Numbered from the stretch's first letter, positions 17,791 to 29,000 are shown. The stretch is 64,000 bases of DNA from Spongiibacter tropicus DSM 19543 (GCF_000420325.1 NZ_ATUS01000005.1:186001-250000); one strand, 5' to 3'. The notes: generated by a model from the sequence alone, not told the origin. Translations and numbers: made by a program.

Positions 17791-17976
17791 ATGATTGATA
17801 AAAAACTGTTGGAAATCCTCGTTTGTCCCGTCAGCAAAGCGCCGGTGGAATACGATGCAGAGCGCAATGAGCTGGTGTGTAAAGCCAGCGGTTTGGCCTA
17901 TCCGGTTCGCGATGGTATTCCGGTGATGCTGGAATCCGAAGCGCGAACCTTGAGTGCAGACGAAAAACTCGGCTGA
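17791..17976 (+). CDS. Trm112-family protein (YcaR-like)
   Basis: A protein of 61 residues starting [19 protein letters not shown], with [22 protein letters not shown]. This is the small zinc-ribbon-like Trm112/UPF0434 family, which in bacteria often sits by lipopolysaccharide or nucleotide genes and is proposed to partner methyltransferases. Only one cysteine is left at each knuckle (CPVSK and LVCK), as in E. coli YcaR, so zinc binding is doubtful. It stands alone between the M23 gene and alaS. Confidence 0.9.
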   Translation: MIDKKLLEILVCPVSKAPVEYDAERNELVCKASGLAYPVRDGIPVMLESEARTLSADEKLG

Positions 17977-18041
17977 ACATCCCTGCACCGGGGTTTCGGT
18001 AGCATACAAACCTCGGTGATTTCGCTATACTTTTCCTCTTT

Positions 18042-18063
18042 CGCCGGACGTTTTCGTCCGGCG
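18042..18063 (+). promoter_or_regulatory. Palindrome in the alaS leader
   Basis: CGCCGGACG and CGTCCGGCG form a nine-base perfect stem with a TTTT loop, 39 bases before the alaS ATG. A TATACT -10-like hexamer at 18026-18031 would place the transcript start at about 18038, just before the palindrome. It is followed by TTTCTCGTTT rather than a clean U-run, so it may be either a weak terminator for the upstream gene or an operator/attenuator for alaS. Confidence 0.45.
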
Positions 18064-18102
18064 TTTCTCGTTTAATCAGAACTCCGGAGTGAGACCGTTT
18101 TA

Positions 18103-20724
18103 ATGAAAAGCGCTGCCATTCGCGATGCCTTTATCCGCTATTTCGAAAGCAAAGGGCACACCCCTGTTGCCAGCAGTTCGCTGGTGCCCGGCAATGACCC
18201 GACGCTGCTTTTTACCAATGCGGGCATGGTGCAGTTCAAGGACGTGTTTCTTGGTCGCGACAAGCGCAACTACAGCCGAGCGGTCAGCAGCCAGCGCTGC
18301 GTGCGGGCCGGCGGTAAGCACAACGATCTGGAGAACGTTGGCTACACCGCTCGTCACCATACGTTCTTTGAAATGCTGGGTAACTTCAGCTTTGGCGATT
18401 ATTTCAAGCGTGATGCAATTCAATTTGCCTGGGAATTTCTGACCTCGAAAGACTGGATGAACATCGACAGCGAGCGGCTGTGGGTGACGGTGTATGCCGA
18501 CGACGATGAGGCCTACAAAATCTGGAATGAAGAAGTGGGCGTGCCCGCCGAGCGCATGGTGCGTATCGGTGACAATAAGGGGGCGAAATACGCGTCGGAC
18601 AACTTCTGGTCGATGGGCGACACCGGCCCCTGCGGACCTTGCACCGAAATTTTCTATGACCACGGCGAAGACGTAGCTGGCGGCCCTCCGGGTAGCCCCG
18701 ACGAAGACGGTGACCGCTACATCGAAATCTGGAACAACGTCTTCATGCAGTTCAACCGCGATGCCGATGGCACGATGAACCCGCTGCCCGCGCCCTCGGT
18801 GGACACCGGCATGGGCCTGGAGCGCATCTCTGCGGTGATGCAGGGTGTGCACAGCAACTACGAAATTGACCTGTTTGCCAATCTGATTGCGGCAACGGCG
18901 AAGGTGGTTGGCGCAAGCGATCTGGAGCATGCGTCACTGCGGGTGATTGCAGACCATATCCGCTCCTGCGCATTCCTCATTTGCGATGGTGTGTTGCCCT
19001 CCAATGAGGGGCGCGGTTACGTGCTGCGCCGTATCATTCGCCGCGCGGCGCGCCACGGTAATAAGTTGGGGGCAGAAGGCCCGTTCTTCTACAAACTGGT
19101 CGACGCTCTGGCCGCGGAAATGGGCGAGGCTTACCCTGAGCTGCGTGAGCGTCAGTCGCAGGTTGAGAAGGCGCTGCTGGCGGAAGAAGAGCAGTTTGCC
19201 AAAACGCTGGATCAGGGCATGCGTATTCTCGAAGCGGATCTGGAGGGGCTCGAGGGCAGCCAGATTCCCGGTGAAACGGTCTTCCGCCTCTATGACACCT
19301 ATGGGTTCCCGGTTGACCTCACCGCCGATATCGCCCGTGAGCAGAACCTGACGCTGGATATGGATGGCTTTGAAGCGGCGATGGACGCCCAACGCGAGCG
19401 CGCCCGCTCTGCCTCCAACTTTAAAATGGATGCCGATATCGAACTCGATCTCGACGGGCAGACAGCGTTTCTGGGTTACAGCGGCCTGGTAAGCGATGCG
19501 ACTGTGCTTGCCATTCTCAAGGATGGCAAGCGTGTTGCCAGTGCCTCGCAGGGCGAGGAAATTGTGCTGGTGCTGGATCGCACGCCGTTCTACGCCGAGT
19601 CCGGTGGGCAGGCGGGGGACAGCGGTGTGATCTCGGCTGATGGCCTGCGGGTGGAAGTTCGCGATACCCAGAAAGCCGGTGCCCATTTTGTGCACCTCGG
19701 TATCGTTGCCGAGGGGCAGGTGTCCGAAGGCTCAGCCGTACAGGCGCTGGTGGACGCATCGATCCGTCAGGCGACGGCACTGAATCACTCCGCCACGCAC
19801 TTGCTGCATGCGGCGCTGCGTCAGGTACTGGGCGATCACGTCAGTCAGAAAGGCTCGCTGGTTACTGCCGAGCGTTTGCGTTTTGACTTTGCTCATGGCG
19901 AAGCGGTGAAGCCGGAAGAACTCGCGGCCATTGAAGATATGGTTAATGCGGAAATTCGCCGCAATACGGCCGTTGAAACGCTGGAAACGGATATCGACAC
20001 CGCCCGCGAGCGCGGTGCCATGATGCTGTTTGGCGAGAAATACGGCGACAGCGTTCGTGTGCTGAGCATGGGCGGGGATTTCTCGGTCGAACTTTGCGGC
20101 GGTACCCACGTTGAGCGCACCGGAGATATCGGCCTGATGCGCATTGTGGCGGAGTCCGGTATTGCCGCTGGTGTGCGCCGTATCGAAGCGGTGACCGGGG
20201 AGGGCGCACTGGCGGAAGCCAATGCGGATCGCCGCCGCCTTCAATCTGCCTACTCCGCGCTGAAGAGCAGTCCGGAAAACTTTGACAGCAAGCTGTCTCA
20301 GCTACTGGCCGCCAATCGCGAGCAGCAGAAAGAGCTGGAGCGTCTGAAAGCCAAGCTGGCGACGGCAGGCAGCCGCGATCTCATGAGTGAAGTCGAAGAG
20401 ATCAACGGTGTAAAAGTATTGGCGGTGCAGATCGAAGGCGCCGATGCCAAGGCCCTGCGCGACAGCATGGATCAACTCAAAAACAAACTCGGTAGCGGTG
20501 TTCTGCTGCTGGCCAGTGCCGAGGGCGACAAGGTCGCACTGGTGGCCGGTGTGACCAAAGACCTCACATCGCGCTTCAAGGCGGGTGAGATCATGAAGCA
20601 GGCGGCGGCGGCCGTTGGCGGGAAAGGTGGCGGTCGTCCGGATATGGCGCAGGGCGGCGGCACCGACCCCGCTGGGATTCCTCAGGCATTGGCAGTTGCC
20701 AAGGAATACGTGAACCACGTATAG
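18103..20724 (+). CDS. alaS: Alanyl-tRNA synthetase
   Basis: A protein of 873 residues, the usual length for bacterial AlaRS. It charges tRNA-Ala in the cytosol. The class II aminoacylation domain opens with [27 protein letters not shown] and [15 protein letters not shown]. The editing domain holds the Zn-binding [17 protein letters not shown] and [15 protein letters not shown], and the C-Ala domain ends [13 protein letters not shown]-like. ATG 18103 lies behind GGAGTGAG. alaS is followed by lysC, csrA and tRNA-Ser, a gene order conserved in pseudomonads and relatives. Confidence 0.98.
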   Translation: MKSAAIRDAFIRYFESKGHTPVASSSLVPGNDPTLLFTNAGMVQFKDVFLGRDKRNYSRAVSSQRCVRAGGKHNDLENVGYTARHHTFFEMLGNFSFGDYFKRDAIQFAWEFLTSKDWMNIDSERLWVTVYADDDEAYKIWNEEVGVPAERMVRIGDNKGAKYASDNFWSMGDTGPCGPCTEIFYDHGEDVAGGPPGSPDEDGDRYIEIWNNVFMQFNRDADGTMNPLPAPSVDTGMGLERISAVMQGVHSNYEIDLFANLIAATAKVVGASDLEHASLRVIADHIRSCAFLICDGVLPSNEGRGYVLRRIIRRAARHGNKLGAEGPFFYKLVDALAAEMGEAYPELRERQSQVEKALLAEEEQFAKTLDQGMRILEADLEGLEGSQIPGETVFRLYDTYGFPVDLTADIAREQNLTLDMDGFEAAMDAQRERARSASNFKMDADIELDLDGQTAFLGYSGLVSDATVLAILKDGKRVASASQGEEIVLVLDRTPFYAESGGQAGDSGVISADGLRVEVRDTQKAGAHFVHLGIVAEGQVSEGSAVQALVDASIRQATALNHSATHLLHAALRQVLGDHVSQKGSLVTAERLRFDFAHGEAVKPEELAAIEDMVNAEIRRNTAVETLETDIDTARERGAMMLFGEKYGDSVRVLSMGGDFSVELCGGTHVERTGDIGLMRIVAESGIAAGVRRIEAVTGEGALAEANADRRRLQSAYSALKSSPENFDSKLSQLLAANREQQKELERLKAKLATAGSRDLMSEVEEINGVKVLAVQIEGADAKALRDSMDQLKNKLGSGVLLLASAEGDKVALVAGVTKDLTSRFKAGEIMKQAAAAVGGKGGGRPDMAQGGGTDPAGIPQALAVAKEYVNHV

Positions 20725-20808
20725 GGGCTGAGAAGCCGTTTCCTTTATTCTGGAGTTGTTGTTTAATGGGCGCCCTCCGCACGGGGCGGTCATTTGCAGA
20801 AAGAAAAG

Positions 20809-22038
20809 ATGAGTCTGATTGTTCAAAAGTTCGGTGGCACCTCGGTCGGTACCATTGAACGTATAAAAGCAGTGGCCGAAAAGGTCGCGGGATTCAAAGC
20901 AAACGGGCACGACGTGGTCGTTGTGGTGTCGGCAATGAGCGGTGAAACCAACCGCTTGATCGACATGGCCAAAGCCATGCAGGACCAGCCGACGCCCCGT
21001 GAAATGGATGTACTGGTTGCCACCGGTGAGCAGGTGACTATCTCCCTGCTGTGCATGGCTCTTCACGACCTCGGCGTTGGTGCTCGCTCCTATACTGGAA
21101 GTCAGGTGCGAATCCTGACTGATGAGGCGCACACGAAAGCCCGGATTAAGGAAATTGACGATAAACGTATCCGCGCTGATCTGGCTGCAGGACATGTCGT
21201 TGTTGTTGCCGGTTTCCAGGGCGTGGATCAGGACGGCAATATCACCACGCTGGGGCGTGGCGGTTCTGATACCACGGGCGTGGCGCTGGCTGCTGCGCTG
21301 AAGGCCGATGAGTGCCAGATTTATACCGACGTTGACGGTGTTTACACCACCGATCCGCGGGTGGTTGGTGATGCGCGCCGCCTGAAGCGTATTACCTTTG
21401 AAGAAATGCTGGAAATGGCCAGTCTGGGTTCAAAGGTATTACAGATTCGCGCGGTGGAATTCGCTGGAAAATACAGTGTACCGCTGCGTGTGCTGCACGC
21501 CTTCGAAGAAGGCCCAGGCACCTTGATCAGTCTTGAGGAAGATTCAGATATGGAAAACCCGGCGATTTCGGGTATCGCGTTTACCCGCGATGAGGCAAAA
21601 ATTACAGTTTTAGGCGTGCCCGATACTCCGGGACTTGCGTATCAGATATTGGGCCCGGTCAGCGATGCCAATATTGAGGTCGACGTCATCGTTCAGAACG
21701 TTGCCGAAGACAACACTACAGATCTGACATTTACGGTAAGCCGTAATGACCTGGCTAAGGCTGAAGCGATTGTTCGGGAACTGGTGCAGAAAACCGGCGC
21801 TCGCGAGGTCAAAACAGACAACAAGATTGCCAAAGTATCCCTGGTCGGTGTTGGTATGCGTTCGCATGCGGGCATTGCCAGCAAGATGTTCAAGACCCTG
21901 GCAGAAGAGTCGATCAACATTCAGTTGATCACCACCTCGGAGATCAAGATCTCTGTGGTTGTTGACGAAAAATATCTTGAGCTGGCGGTGAGGGCTCTTC
22001 ACGCAGCTTTTGATCTGGATAAAGAGCCTTCAACGTAA
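20809..22038 (+). CDS. lysC: Aspartate kinase
   Basis: A monofunctional aspartokinase of 409 residues from ATG 20809 (MSLIVQKFGGTSVG). It phosphorylates aspartate, the first step to lysine, threonine, methionine and diaminopimelate. The kinase domain shows KFGGTS, the GRGGSDTTGVALAAAL block and YTDVDGVYTTDPR. Two ACT domains fill the C-terminus (ITVLGVPDTPGLAYQILG and VSLVGVGMRSHAGIASKMF), so feedback inhibition by lysine/threonine is expected as in Pseudomonas-type enzymes. A TTG at 20794 is in frame but lacks a good ribosome site. It lies between alaS and csrA in the conserved order. Confidence 0.97.
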   Translation: MSLIVQKFGGTSVGTIERIKAVAEKVAGFKANGHDVVVVVSAMSGETNRLIDMAKAMQDQPTPREMDVLVATGEQVTISLLCMALHDLGVGARSYTGSQVRILTDEAHTKARIKEIDDKRIRADLAAGHVVVVAGFQGVDQDGNITTLGRGGSDTTGVALAAALKADECQIYTDVDGVYTTDPRVVGDARRLKRITFEEMLEMASLGSKVLQIRAVEFAGKYSVPLRVLHAFEEGPGTLISLEEDSDMENPAISGIAFTRDEAKITVLGVPDTPGLAYQILGPVSDANIEVDVIVQNVAEDNTTDLTFTVSRNDLAKAEAIVRELVQKTGAREVKTDNKIAKVSLVGVGMRSHAGIASKMFKTLAEESINIQLITTSEIKISVVVDEKYLELAVRALHAAFDLDKEPST

Positions 22039-22114
22039 AAACAGAGACGATTGCTGCGTTGCATAGGGATACGCCACGGGGTATGGACACGGACTCTGGA
22101 AAGGAGAAACCTAC

Positions 22115-22297
22115 ATGTTAATACTGACTCGTCGTATTGGTGAGACGCTCATGGTTGGTGACGAAGTCACCGTGACAGTACTGGGTGTAAAAGGAAATCA
22201 AGTGCGATTGGGTGTCAATGCCCCCAAACACGTCGCGGTTCACCGCGAGGAAATCTACGATCGCATTCAAGGTGAAAAAGACGGTAACAAAGAATAG
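22115..22297 (+). CDS. csrA: Carbon storage regulator CsrA/RsmA
   Basis: A protein of 60 residues, [18 protein letters not shown] at the start and [16 protein letters not shown] in the C-terminal half, matching CsrA almost residue for residue. It is a homodimeric RNA-binding protein that recognises GGA in mRNA leaders and governs carbon flow, motility and biofilm. The key L4 and R44-type residues (VHREEIY) are present. A strong GGAAAGGAGAAACCTAC ribosome site precedes the ATG. It follows lysC by 76 bases and precedes tRNA-Ser. Confidence 0.98.
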   Translation: MLILTRRIGETLMVGDEVTVTVLGVKGNQVRLGVNAPKHVAVHREEIYDRIQGEKDGNKE

Positions 22298-22317
22298 CGG
22301 AAATTGCCGTCAAGGCC

Positions 22318-22345
22318 TTTGATTCTTCGCTGAGTATGGTATTAT
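22318..22345 (+). promoter_or_regulatory. Probable tRNA-Ser promoter
   Basis: TTTGAT (22318-22323) and TATTAT (22340-22345) lie 16 bases apart and are followed by the GC-rich discriminator GCCGCGCG, the pattern of a growth-rate-controlled stable-RNA promoter. The predicted start is about 70 bases before the mature tRNA. Confidence 0.5.
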
Positions 22346-22424
22346 GCCGCGCGTTTCGTTGCTAACACGCTTTTGAAAACAAGGCCTTAGCAGCAAAACC
22401 GCCAGCATTATGCTGGAACATCCC

Positions 22425-22517
22425 GGAGAGGTGGCCGAGTGGCTGAAGGCGCTCCCCTGCTAAGGGAGTATGGGGTTAATAGCTTCATCGAGGGTTCGAA
22501 TCCCTCCTTCTCCGCCA
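22425..22517 (+). tRNA. tRNA-Ser (anticodon GCU)
   Basis: A complete tRNA of 93 bases including the encoded CCA. The acceptor GGAGAGG pairs with CCTTCTCC at the 3' end (one G-U), followed by discriminator G. The D-arm has GGCCGAGTGGCTGAAGGC, the anticodon stem CTCCC/GGGAG carries the loop CTGCTAA, and the long class II variable arm precedes GGTTCGAATCC. Anticodon GCT reads AGC/AGU. A U-tract terminator follows seven bases later. Confidence 0.98.
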
Positions 22518-22523
22518 TATTTG

Positions 22524-22556
22524 AAAAGCCCTGATCGAAAGGTCAGGGCTTTTTTT
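22524..22556 (+). terminator. Rho-independent terminator after tRNA-Ser
   Basis: AGCCCTGA and TCAGGGCT form an eight-base stem with an eight-base loop (TCGAAAGG), followed immediately by a run of T at 22550-22556. It starts seven bases after the tRNA CCA end. Confidence 0.92.
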
Positions 22557-22684
22557 ATTTGTGGCATTGCTCAGTATTGTCATGAGCGTGTCATTGTTAC
22601 TCGCTAGGCTCCCAGCTTCATTTGTGCGTCCTGCACAGCCATATCCTGTTTCTGGCAGCGCCGGTTGGCGTAATGAGGTTGCCT

Positions 22685-24646
22685 ATGTTGTCCCGCCGCG
22701 AACTACTTCAATTGATTATGTCTTCCGCCGCACTGACCGCTTGCGGGAGTGATACAACACTTAATCCCAAAACGGTCGATGGCGGCAGTGATAACAGTGA
22801 TGGCGGCGGTGAGGTGCCCGAGCCGGGAGAGCCTGACCTCAATGTTGATTTCACGGTGCCAGACAGTTGGGACTATCCTGCCGTAGAGGCGCTTTTGCCA
22901 TTTGGCCACGGTGTCGCGTCGGGTGACCCATTGGCTGACCGGGTGATTCTATGGACGCGCATTACGGTTCCCGATGAGCGGGGATGGCGGGTCGAGGCGC
23001 CGCAGGGCTTGCGGGAAGTCAGTGTGTATTGGGCTATCGCAACGGACCCGGACTTTCAGCAGATCGTCGGCAGTGGGGAAGTCGTGACCGATCGGCAGCG
23101 CGACTGGACGGTGAAAATTGATGCGGCCGGACTGGCATCGGCGACGACTTACTATTATGCATTCGCCGCGCTGGGCCGCAGTTCGCCGATCGGCCGGACC
23201 CGCACCGCGCCGAAAGCCGGTGACCGTGTTGACGATCTGCGTATCGCCCACGCGTCCTGTTCATCGTACTGGAACATGGACTTTCATCCCTACGCGCGCA
23301 TTGCGGAGCGCAACGATCTCGACCTGTTCTGTCACGCCGGAGATTACGTCTACGAGTTTGTCGACAGCAAGGGCTGGTATCGTGCGCGCAATGACCGCTT
23401 TGATCTGGACTATGTCGATTTTCGCCATTGGCATAACCGCGACGAGTGCTGCCGGCGCTACGCGCTGTATTACAGCGACCCCGATCTGCTGCGCGCGCAC
23501 CAGAGCGTAGCCTTTGCCATCATGCCGGATCAGCACGACTTTGATGATCAGGAAGATCCCGAGACGGGGGTGCTGTTCAGTCAAAGCGACGCTGCGGAAG
23601 TGTTCTGGCTGTGGACGCCCTCACGACCGCCGCTGCCCGATGGTTCGGGGGAATTTGGCCCGCCGCCTGCGGCCAACGAGCAGGTAGCGGCCCCTGCTGG
23701 AGAGCAGGCTTTACTGGATTACCGCTATCTCCCCTACGGCGATTTGGCTGATGTGGTATTGATTGATATCCGACGCTTCCGTGACGACAGTGCCGCTTCG
23801 GAAATGGGTAAGCTGCTGGGCGATCGTCAGACCGAATGGTTGAAGCAGCTATTGTTGGCATCGGCGAATACGCGGCAGGCGCGATTCCGCATCATTGTTA
23901 ACCAGATCAATATGTCGCAGCTCGGCACCACTGAGAGTATCCCGTTTCTGGAGACCTTGTTTGGCTCAGAAGCTACCGGCCCGGAGCTCTATACCAATGG
24001 CTGGGGAGGCTATATTGCTTCACGCCGAGAGTTCTATGGCTTTCTGCGCGAGCAGGGTATTGTCGACAACATCGTCTTTTCCGGCGACAGCCATGGCTGG
24101 TTTGCCCACGATCTGATTGAAGATCCGTCCTTACCCAGTTATGTGCCTGCTATTGCCGACAATGGCCCGGCGGGGACGCTGCAAACCGTGGGTGTAGAAT
24201 TGGTCCCGTCATCGATGGGGCGGCCCGGCGGGGGAGAAGTGGTGGCTGGTGCTCTCTATGAAGCGGCGGAGGGTGGTCCGGTGCACGACGACTACGAGAC
24301 CTTTCGTCAGCGCTATCTTCCCTTGGGTGAAACGGCCGTTCGTGTGCTGGAAGGGGTTGCGCCACTGGCGAACAATAATCTTCGCTATTTTAATTGGCGC
24401 ACTTACGGCTACGGCCTGACGCACCTGACTGATGATCGTCATGTGATGGAGTTGTGGGAGGTGCCTGCGCCGGTGCGAAGTGATGAGCAGACATTGATTC
24501 GCCAGTTCGACAACCGCCGGGGTAATCCGGGGCTGTTGGAGCGCGGTCCCTTCTCCAGAGTCGCAACGGTAGGGCTTCGTCAGGACCTTCCCGCACCGGC
24601 CCCGAACTGCCGGCGGTGTTTACGCCAGTGGTATAACAGTTTATAA
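22685..24646 (+). CDS. PhoD-like alkaline phosphatase, Tat lipoprotein
   Basis: A protein of 653 residues. The N-terminus MLSRRELLQLIMSS is a twin-arginine signal, and the following LTACG is a lipobox, so it is probably exported folded and lipidated. A low-complexity linker follows (DGGSDNSDGGG-type). An N-terminal Ig-like PhoD_N domain has GHGVASGDPLADRVILWTRIT, then the metallophosphatase domain has CHAGDYVYEF, MPDQHDFDDQEDP and FSGDSHGWFAHDL. PhoD enzymes hydrolyse phosphomonoesters and diesters with Fe/Ca. ATG 22685 follows TGAGG. Alternative ATG 22673 would add MRLP. It has no obvious operon partner. Confidence 0.9.
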   Translation: MLSRRELLQLIMSSAALTACGSDTTLNPKTVDGGSDNSDGGGEVPEPGEPDLNVDFTVPDSWDYPAVEALLPFGHGVASGDPLADRVILWTRITVPDERGWRVEAPQGLREVSVYWAIATDPDFQQIVGSGEVVTDRQRDWTVKIDAAGLASATTYYYAFAALGRSSPIGRTRTAPKAGDRVDDLRIAHASCSSYWNMDFHPYARIAERNDLDLFCHAGDYVYEFVDSKGWYRARNDRFDLDYVDFRHWHNRDECCRRYALYYSDPDLLRAHQSVAFAIMPDQHDFDDQEDPETGVLFSQSDAAEVFWLWTPSRPPLPDGSGEFGPPPAANEQVAAPAGEQALLDYRYLPYGDLADVVLIDIRRFRDDSAASEMGKLLGDRQTEWLKQLLLASANTRQARFRIIVNQINMSQLGTTESIPFLETLFGSEATGPELYTNGWGGYIASRREFYGFLREQGIVDNIVFSGDSHGWFAHDLIEDPSLPSYVPAIADNGPAGTLQTVGVELVPSSMGRPGGGEVVAGALYEAAEGGPVHDDYETFRQRYLPLGETAVRVLEGVAPLANNNLRYFNWRTYGYGLTHLTDDRHVMELWEVPAPVRSDEQTLIRQFDNRRGNPGLLERGPFSRVATVGLRQDLPAPAPNCRRCLRQWYNSL

Positions 24647-24839
24647 GCCCTTCAAAAATAAGGGTTTATAGGCTGTAACCTGTAAAATTATTAATCCACT
24701 TCGGGTAGCCATCCTGATAAGCTGCTCCGTTGCTCGCGCGTGCATTTTTACCAGATGGCCTACGCCGCGCTGACGTCACGCACTTTTGCGCTATACCGCG
24801 TCGGGTGTACCTGCTCAAACAGAGATGAAAGGAAGAACA

Positions 24840-25967
24840 ATGACAAAGCGGATGCTTATTATGCTGCTGCTCTGCGGCGTGGTGTTTGGCGGTGTGTTCG
24901 GCATGAAGTGGTTCGGCAACAGCATGATGAACGAGTTTATCGATAATATGCCGACACCTGCGGTCAGTGTGTCCAGCAGCGAAGTGGAAGCGCAGCAATG
25001 GGCATCGACTCTCAACGCGGTGGGCAGTCTGGTGGCGGTGCGCGGGGCCGATCTGACGGCGGAGATGGACGGGACGGTCACCTCGATTGATTTTGAGTCG
25101 GGACAAACGGTCAGTGAGGGCGATCAGCTTCTCAGCCTCGAGTCTGTCGCCGAGCGCAGTGAATTGGCGCGTTTAAAAGCCCAGGCCAAGCTCGCCGAGA
25201 TTGAAGTAGAACGTCGGGCGGCCTTGTTCAAGCGCGGTACGATTTCCAAGTCTGAATACGATACAGCAATTGCGGAAACGGAAGTGGCCAAGGCGGCGGC
25301 TGACGCGCAGCAGGGGCGTGTGAATTTGAAAACATTGCGGGCGCCCTTTGCCGGTGAGCTGGGTATCCGCCGTGTTTCTGTTGGACAATACCTTCGCGCG
25401 GGTGATGCCATCGTGACGCTGCAGGCGCTCGATCCCATTGAACTGGACTTCTCACTGCCCGAAAAGCAGCTGGGCAAAGTTCAGCCGGGCGATACTGTGA
25501 CGATTGTGGTGGATGCCTTGGGCAACCGTCAGTTCACCGGGGAAGTTATAGCGGTAGAGCCAAAAATCGACCCGGCGACCCGAAATTTTGATTTGCGTGC
25601 ACGCTTGAGTAATCCGGAAAAGCTGCTTAAACCCGGTTTGTATGCCAAGGTCAGCGTCGACTTGAACGTACCACGCGATGTCTTGGTGTTACCTCGCACG
25701 GCGATTCAGTACACCTCTTACGGTGATTCTGTCTATGCCATCCGTCCTCAGGAAGAGGGCAATAAGGAAGGCGATCTGGAAGTAATCCAGCGCTTTGTCA
25801 CACTGGGTGAGGCGCGTGGTGATTACATTGAAATTATTGACGGGCTGGAAGCGGGCGACGAAGTTGCCAGCAGTGGTCTGCTGAAGCTGCGCAGTGGTCA
25901 GCCGGTAATGATCGAAAACGCGTTGAAACCGCAAGCCAAGCTGGCGCCGACGCCCCCGCAGGGCTGA
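24840..25967 (+). CDS. RND efflux periplasmic adaptor (membrane fusion protein)
   Basis: A protein of 375 residues. An N-terminal signal/anchor helix (MLIMLLLCGVVFGGVFG) precedes the MFP domains: barrel-sandwich half at ADLTAEMDGTVTSIDFESGQTVSEGDQLL, an alpha-helical hairpin (residues 105-155), the second lipoyl half LRAPFAGELGIRRVSVGQYLRAGD, then a beta-barrel and membrane-proximal part ending VASSGLLKLRSGQPV. It links an inner-membrane RND pump to an outer-membrane channel. The start with GAAAGGAAGAACA before ATG 24840 was chosen over upstream in-frame codons. The permease gene follows after 39 bases. No TolC-type gene lies in the window. Confidence 0.93.
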   Translation: MTKRMLIMLLLCGVVFGGVFGMKWFGNSMMNEFIDNMPTPAVSVSSSEVEAQQWASTLNAVGSLVAVRGADLTAEMDGTVTSIDFESGQTVSEGDQLLSLESVAERSELARLKAQAKLAEIEVERRAALFKRGTISKSEYDTAIAETEVAKAAADAQQGRVNLKTLRAPFAGELGIRRVSVGQYLRAGDAIVTLQALDPIELDFSLPEKQLGKVQPGDTVTIVVDALGNRQFTGEVIAVEPKIDPATRNFDLRARLSNPEKLLKPGLYAKVSVDLNVPRDVLVLPRTAIQYTSYGDSVYAIRPQEEGNKEGDLEVIQRFVTLGEARGDYIEIIDGLEAGDEVASSGLLKLRSGQPVMIENALKPQAKLAPTPPQG

Positions 25968-26006
25968 TGTCTCTGAGACGACGCGAATACGACAAGGACT
26001 GGCCCT

Positions 26007-29000
26007 ATGCATTTTACTGATATTTTCGTTAAGCGCCCGGTACTGGCCATCGTGGTCAGCCTGGTGATTTTCCTGCTCGGCCTTCGCGCGGCGCAGGACC
26101 TGACCGTGCGCGAGTATCCCGAAATTCAAAACGCTCAGATTACTGTGTCGGTGGTGTATCCGGGCGCGGATCCGGAGTTGGTCGAAGGTTTTATTACCAC
26201 GCCATTGGAGCGGGAAATTGCCTCGGCGGACGGCATCGACTTTCTGACCTCAAACTCGGCTCAGAGCCTGGCCAATATCACGGTCAATTTGAGTATTGAT
26301 AAAGACCCCAACGAAGCGCTGACCGAAATCTCCGCCAAGGTAAACAAGCTGCGCAGTCAGCTGCCCGAGGGGAGTGAGGACCCGGTTATTCAGCTGGCCG
26401 ATGCCGGCGGGAATGCGGCGATGTATCTGTCGTTCTATTCCAATACGCTGAGCAAGGCGCAAATTACCGACTATGTGATCCGCGTGGTCGAGCCGGAGTT
26501 GTCCTCTCTCGGCGGTGTCGAAAGCGTCGCCTTGTTGGGTGGCCGCAATTACGCCATGCGTATCTGGTTTGATCCGGAACGGCTGGCTGCCCACGACATG
26601 ACGCCGGGTGAAGCCTTTTCTGCGGTACGGAATCAGAACGTATTGTCGGCAGTGGGCGAGACCAAGGGGCAATATGTAAAAGTCGGCTTGGCGGCAGATA
26701 CCGATTTGAATACGGCTGAATCCTTTAAAGATTTGGTGCTGCGCAGTGAGGGGACCCAAATTGTCCGCCTCCGGGATGTGGCCGATGTGGTGTTCGGTGA
26801 CGAAAGCTATGACTCTGTTGCGCATTGGGATGCGGAGTCGGGCTTGTTTCTGGGCATCAACGTACGGCCAGATGCCAATCTGCTGGCGGTGACGGCCGAA
26901 GTCCGCGAGATGTGGCCTCGAATCGTCAAGGCGCTGCCTGAGGCTATTGAGGCCAATTTGTCTTACGACAGCACCGTGTATGTGAATGCGGCGATCAGCG
27001 ATGTTCGTACCACGCTGGTAGAGGCGGTACTGATTGTTGTTGTCGTTATTTTCTTGTTCCTCGGCTCTGCCCGCAGCTCCATCATTCCTGCTGTTACCGT
27101 ACCCTTATCTCTGGTTGGCGCACTGTTTTTGATGTACTCACTGGGGTTCTCCATCAACTTGCTGACCTTGCTCGCTATGGTGCTGGCGATCGGGATGGTG
27201 GTCGATGACGCCATTATCGTACTGGAGAATATCCACCGGCATATTGAAGAGGGGATGGAGCCTAATCAGGCGGCGCTTGTCGGGGCTCGCGAGCTGGTCG
27301 GTCCGGTCATCGCCATGACCATTACGCTGGTGGCGGTCTACGCGCCGATTGGCTTCCTGACGGGGATTACCGGCAAATTGTTTACAGAGTTTGCCTTTAC
27401 CCTGGCCGGAGCCGTGCTGATATCGGGGGTGATCGCACTGACCTTGACGCCGATGATGTGCGCCAAGATTTTGCGTTCGACAACGGGCAGCAGCCGTCTT
27501 GAAGTGTTTCTCGATGAAAAGTTTGAGTTCTGGCGCCGAGGCTACAAAGATCGCCTGCATGTGGCACTCGATCAAGTCAACGTCATCGGCGTTTTCGGCT
27601 TAATTGTTCTCGTTTCCTGCTTCTTTCTTTTCACAACCTCTACCAGCGAGCTGGCACCGGCCGAGGACCTCGGCTTTGCGGGCGTGATCGCAGAAGGGGA
27701 TGGATATTCATCGCCGGAGTATTTTACCGAGTCGTTTCTGGCCACCCAGCGGGCCATTCTCGACCATCCAGAAGTTGATCACACCTTCGCGTTTAATATC
27801 GCCGAAAATGGCCAGAGCAGCATGGGCTTTATCGGCTTGATTGGTACTCCCTGGGACGCGCGTGACAAGACCATGGGCGATGTCGCGAACGAGCTGGGAC
27901 AGAGCCTGGTGAGTATCGCACCACTGCGCCTCGCGGCGTTCCAGCCACCGCCATTACCGACCCCCGGCCAAGGTTACCCGGTTGAATTTGTCCTCAAGTC
28001 GACGGCGGAACCCGAGTTGCTCGCCGAGGTGGGGGACGAAGTGGTTAAACGCGCTGAGGCGAGCAATCGCTTCTTTTACGTGGCGTCGCAGTTGAACTTC
28101 GATCGCCCGGAGGCGACCCTGGCTATCGATCGGGATAAGGCCGGCTTACTGGGCGTGGACATGCAGTCATTGAGCTCTGATCTGACGGCGATGATGGCGG
28201 GCGCTGAGGTCAATCGCTTCTCCTACCTCGGGCGCTCTTATAAAGTGATTGCTCAGGTGAGTCGCGACGAGCGTTTGAACCCCGAGCAACTGGAAAACTT
28301 CTATACCCGCGGTGGGCAAGGTGAGCTGCTGCCGATCTCCACGCTGACGACGCTGAAAAAGGAGACCAAGCCCCGGTCAATCCCGCATGCCCAGCAGCTG
28401 AACTCCAATACAATTATCGCTGTTCCCCGTCCGGATGTGAGTCAGGGCGACGCGCTGGCGGTATTGGAAAATATTGCTCGGGAAGTCATGCCCAGTAATT
28501 TCCAGCTCGACTATGCCGGGAGTTCGCGACAGTTCAAGCAGGAGGGGAATGCCCTGCTGGTTACTTTCGCCTTTGCGCTGCTGATTATCTATCTGGTGCT
28601 GGCGGCGCAGTTCGAATCTTTCCGCGATCCGCTGATTATTCTGGTCACCGTACCGATGTCGGTGTGTGGGGCACTGCTCTGCCTGAATATCTTTGCCTTG
28701 ACCAATGGGATGCAGCTGACGGCCTTCCCCGGTATGACCCTGAATATTTATACACAGGTCGGCTTGGTTACCCTGATTGGTGTGATCTCGAAACACGGTA
28801 TTCTGATCGTCGACTTCGCCAACCGTCTTCAGCTGGAGAACGGAATGAGCAAGCGGGAGGCGATTGAGGAGGCGGCATCTATCCGCCTGAGGCCGATTCT
28901 GATGACCACCGCGGCATTGGTTGTCGCCATGTTTCCGCTGCTGGTCGCGACCGGCCCCGGCGCTTCGTCGCGCTTCTCGCTGGGGATGATTATCGCCTCG

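Noticed and set aside
20725-20808. Possible lysine riboswitch before lysC
   Set aside because: The gap is 84 bases, too short for the L-box fold, and only a five-base CGCCC/GGGCG stem is visible.
22115-22517. tRNA-Ser as an integration site
   Set aside because: The 3' end is intact, no direct repeat of it is seen nearby, and no integrase gene follows. The genes downstream look ordinary.
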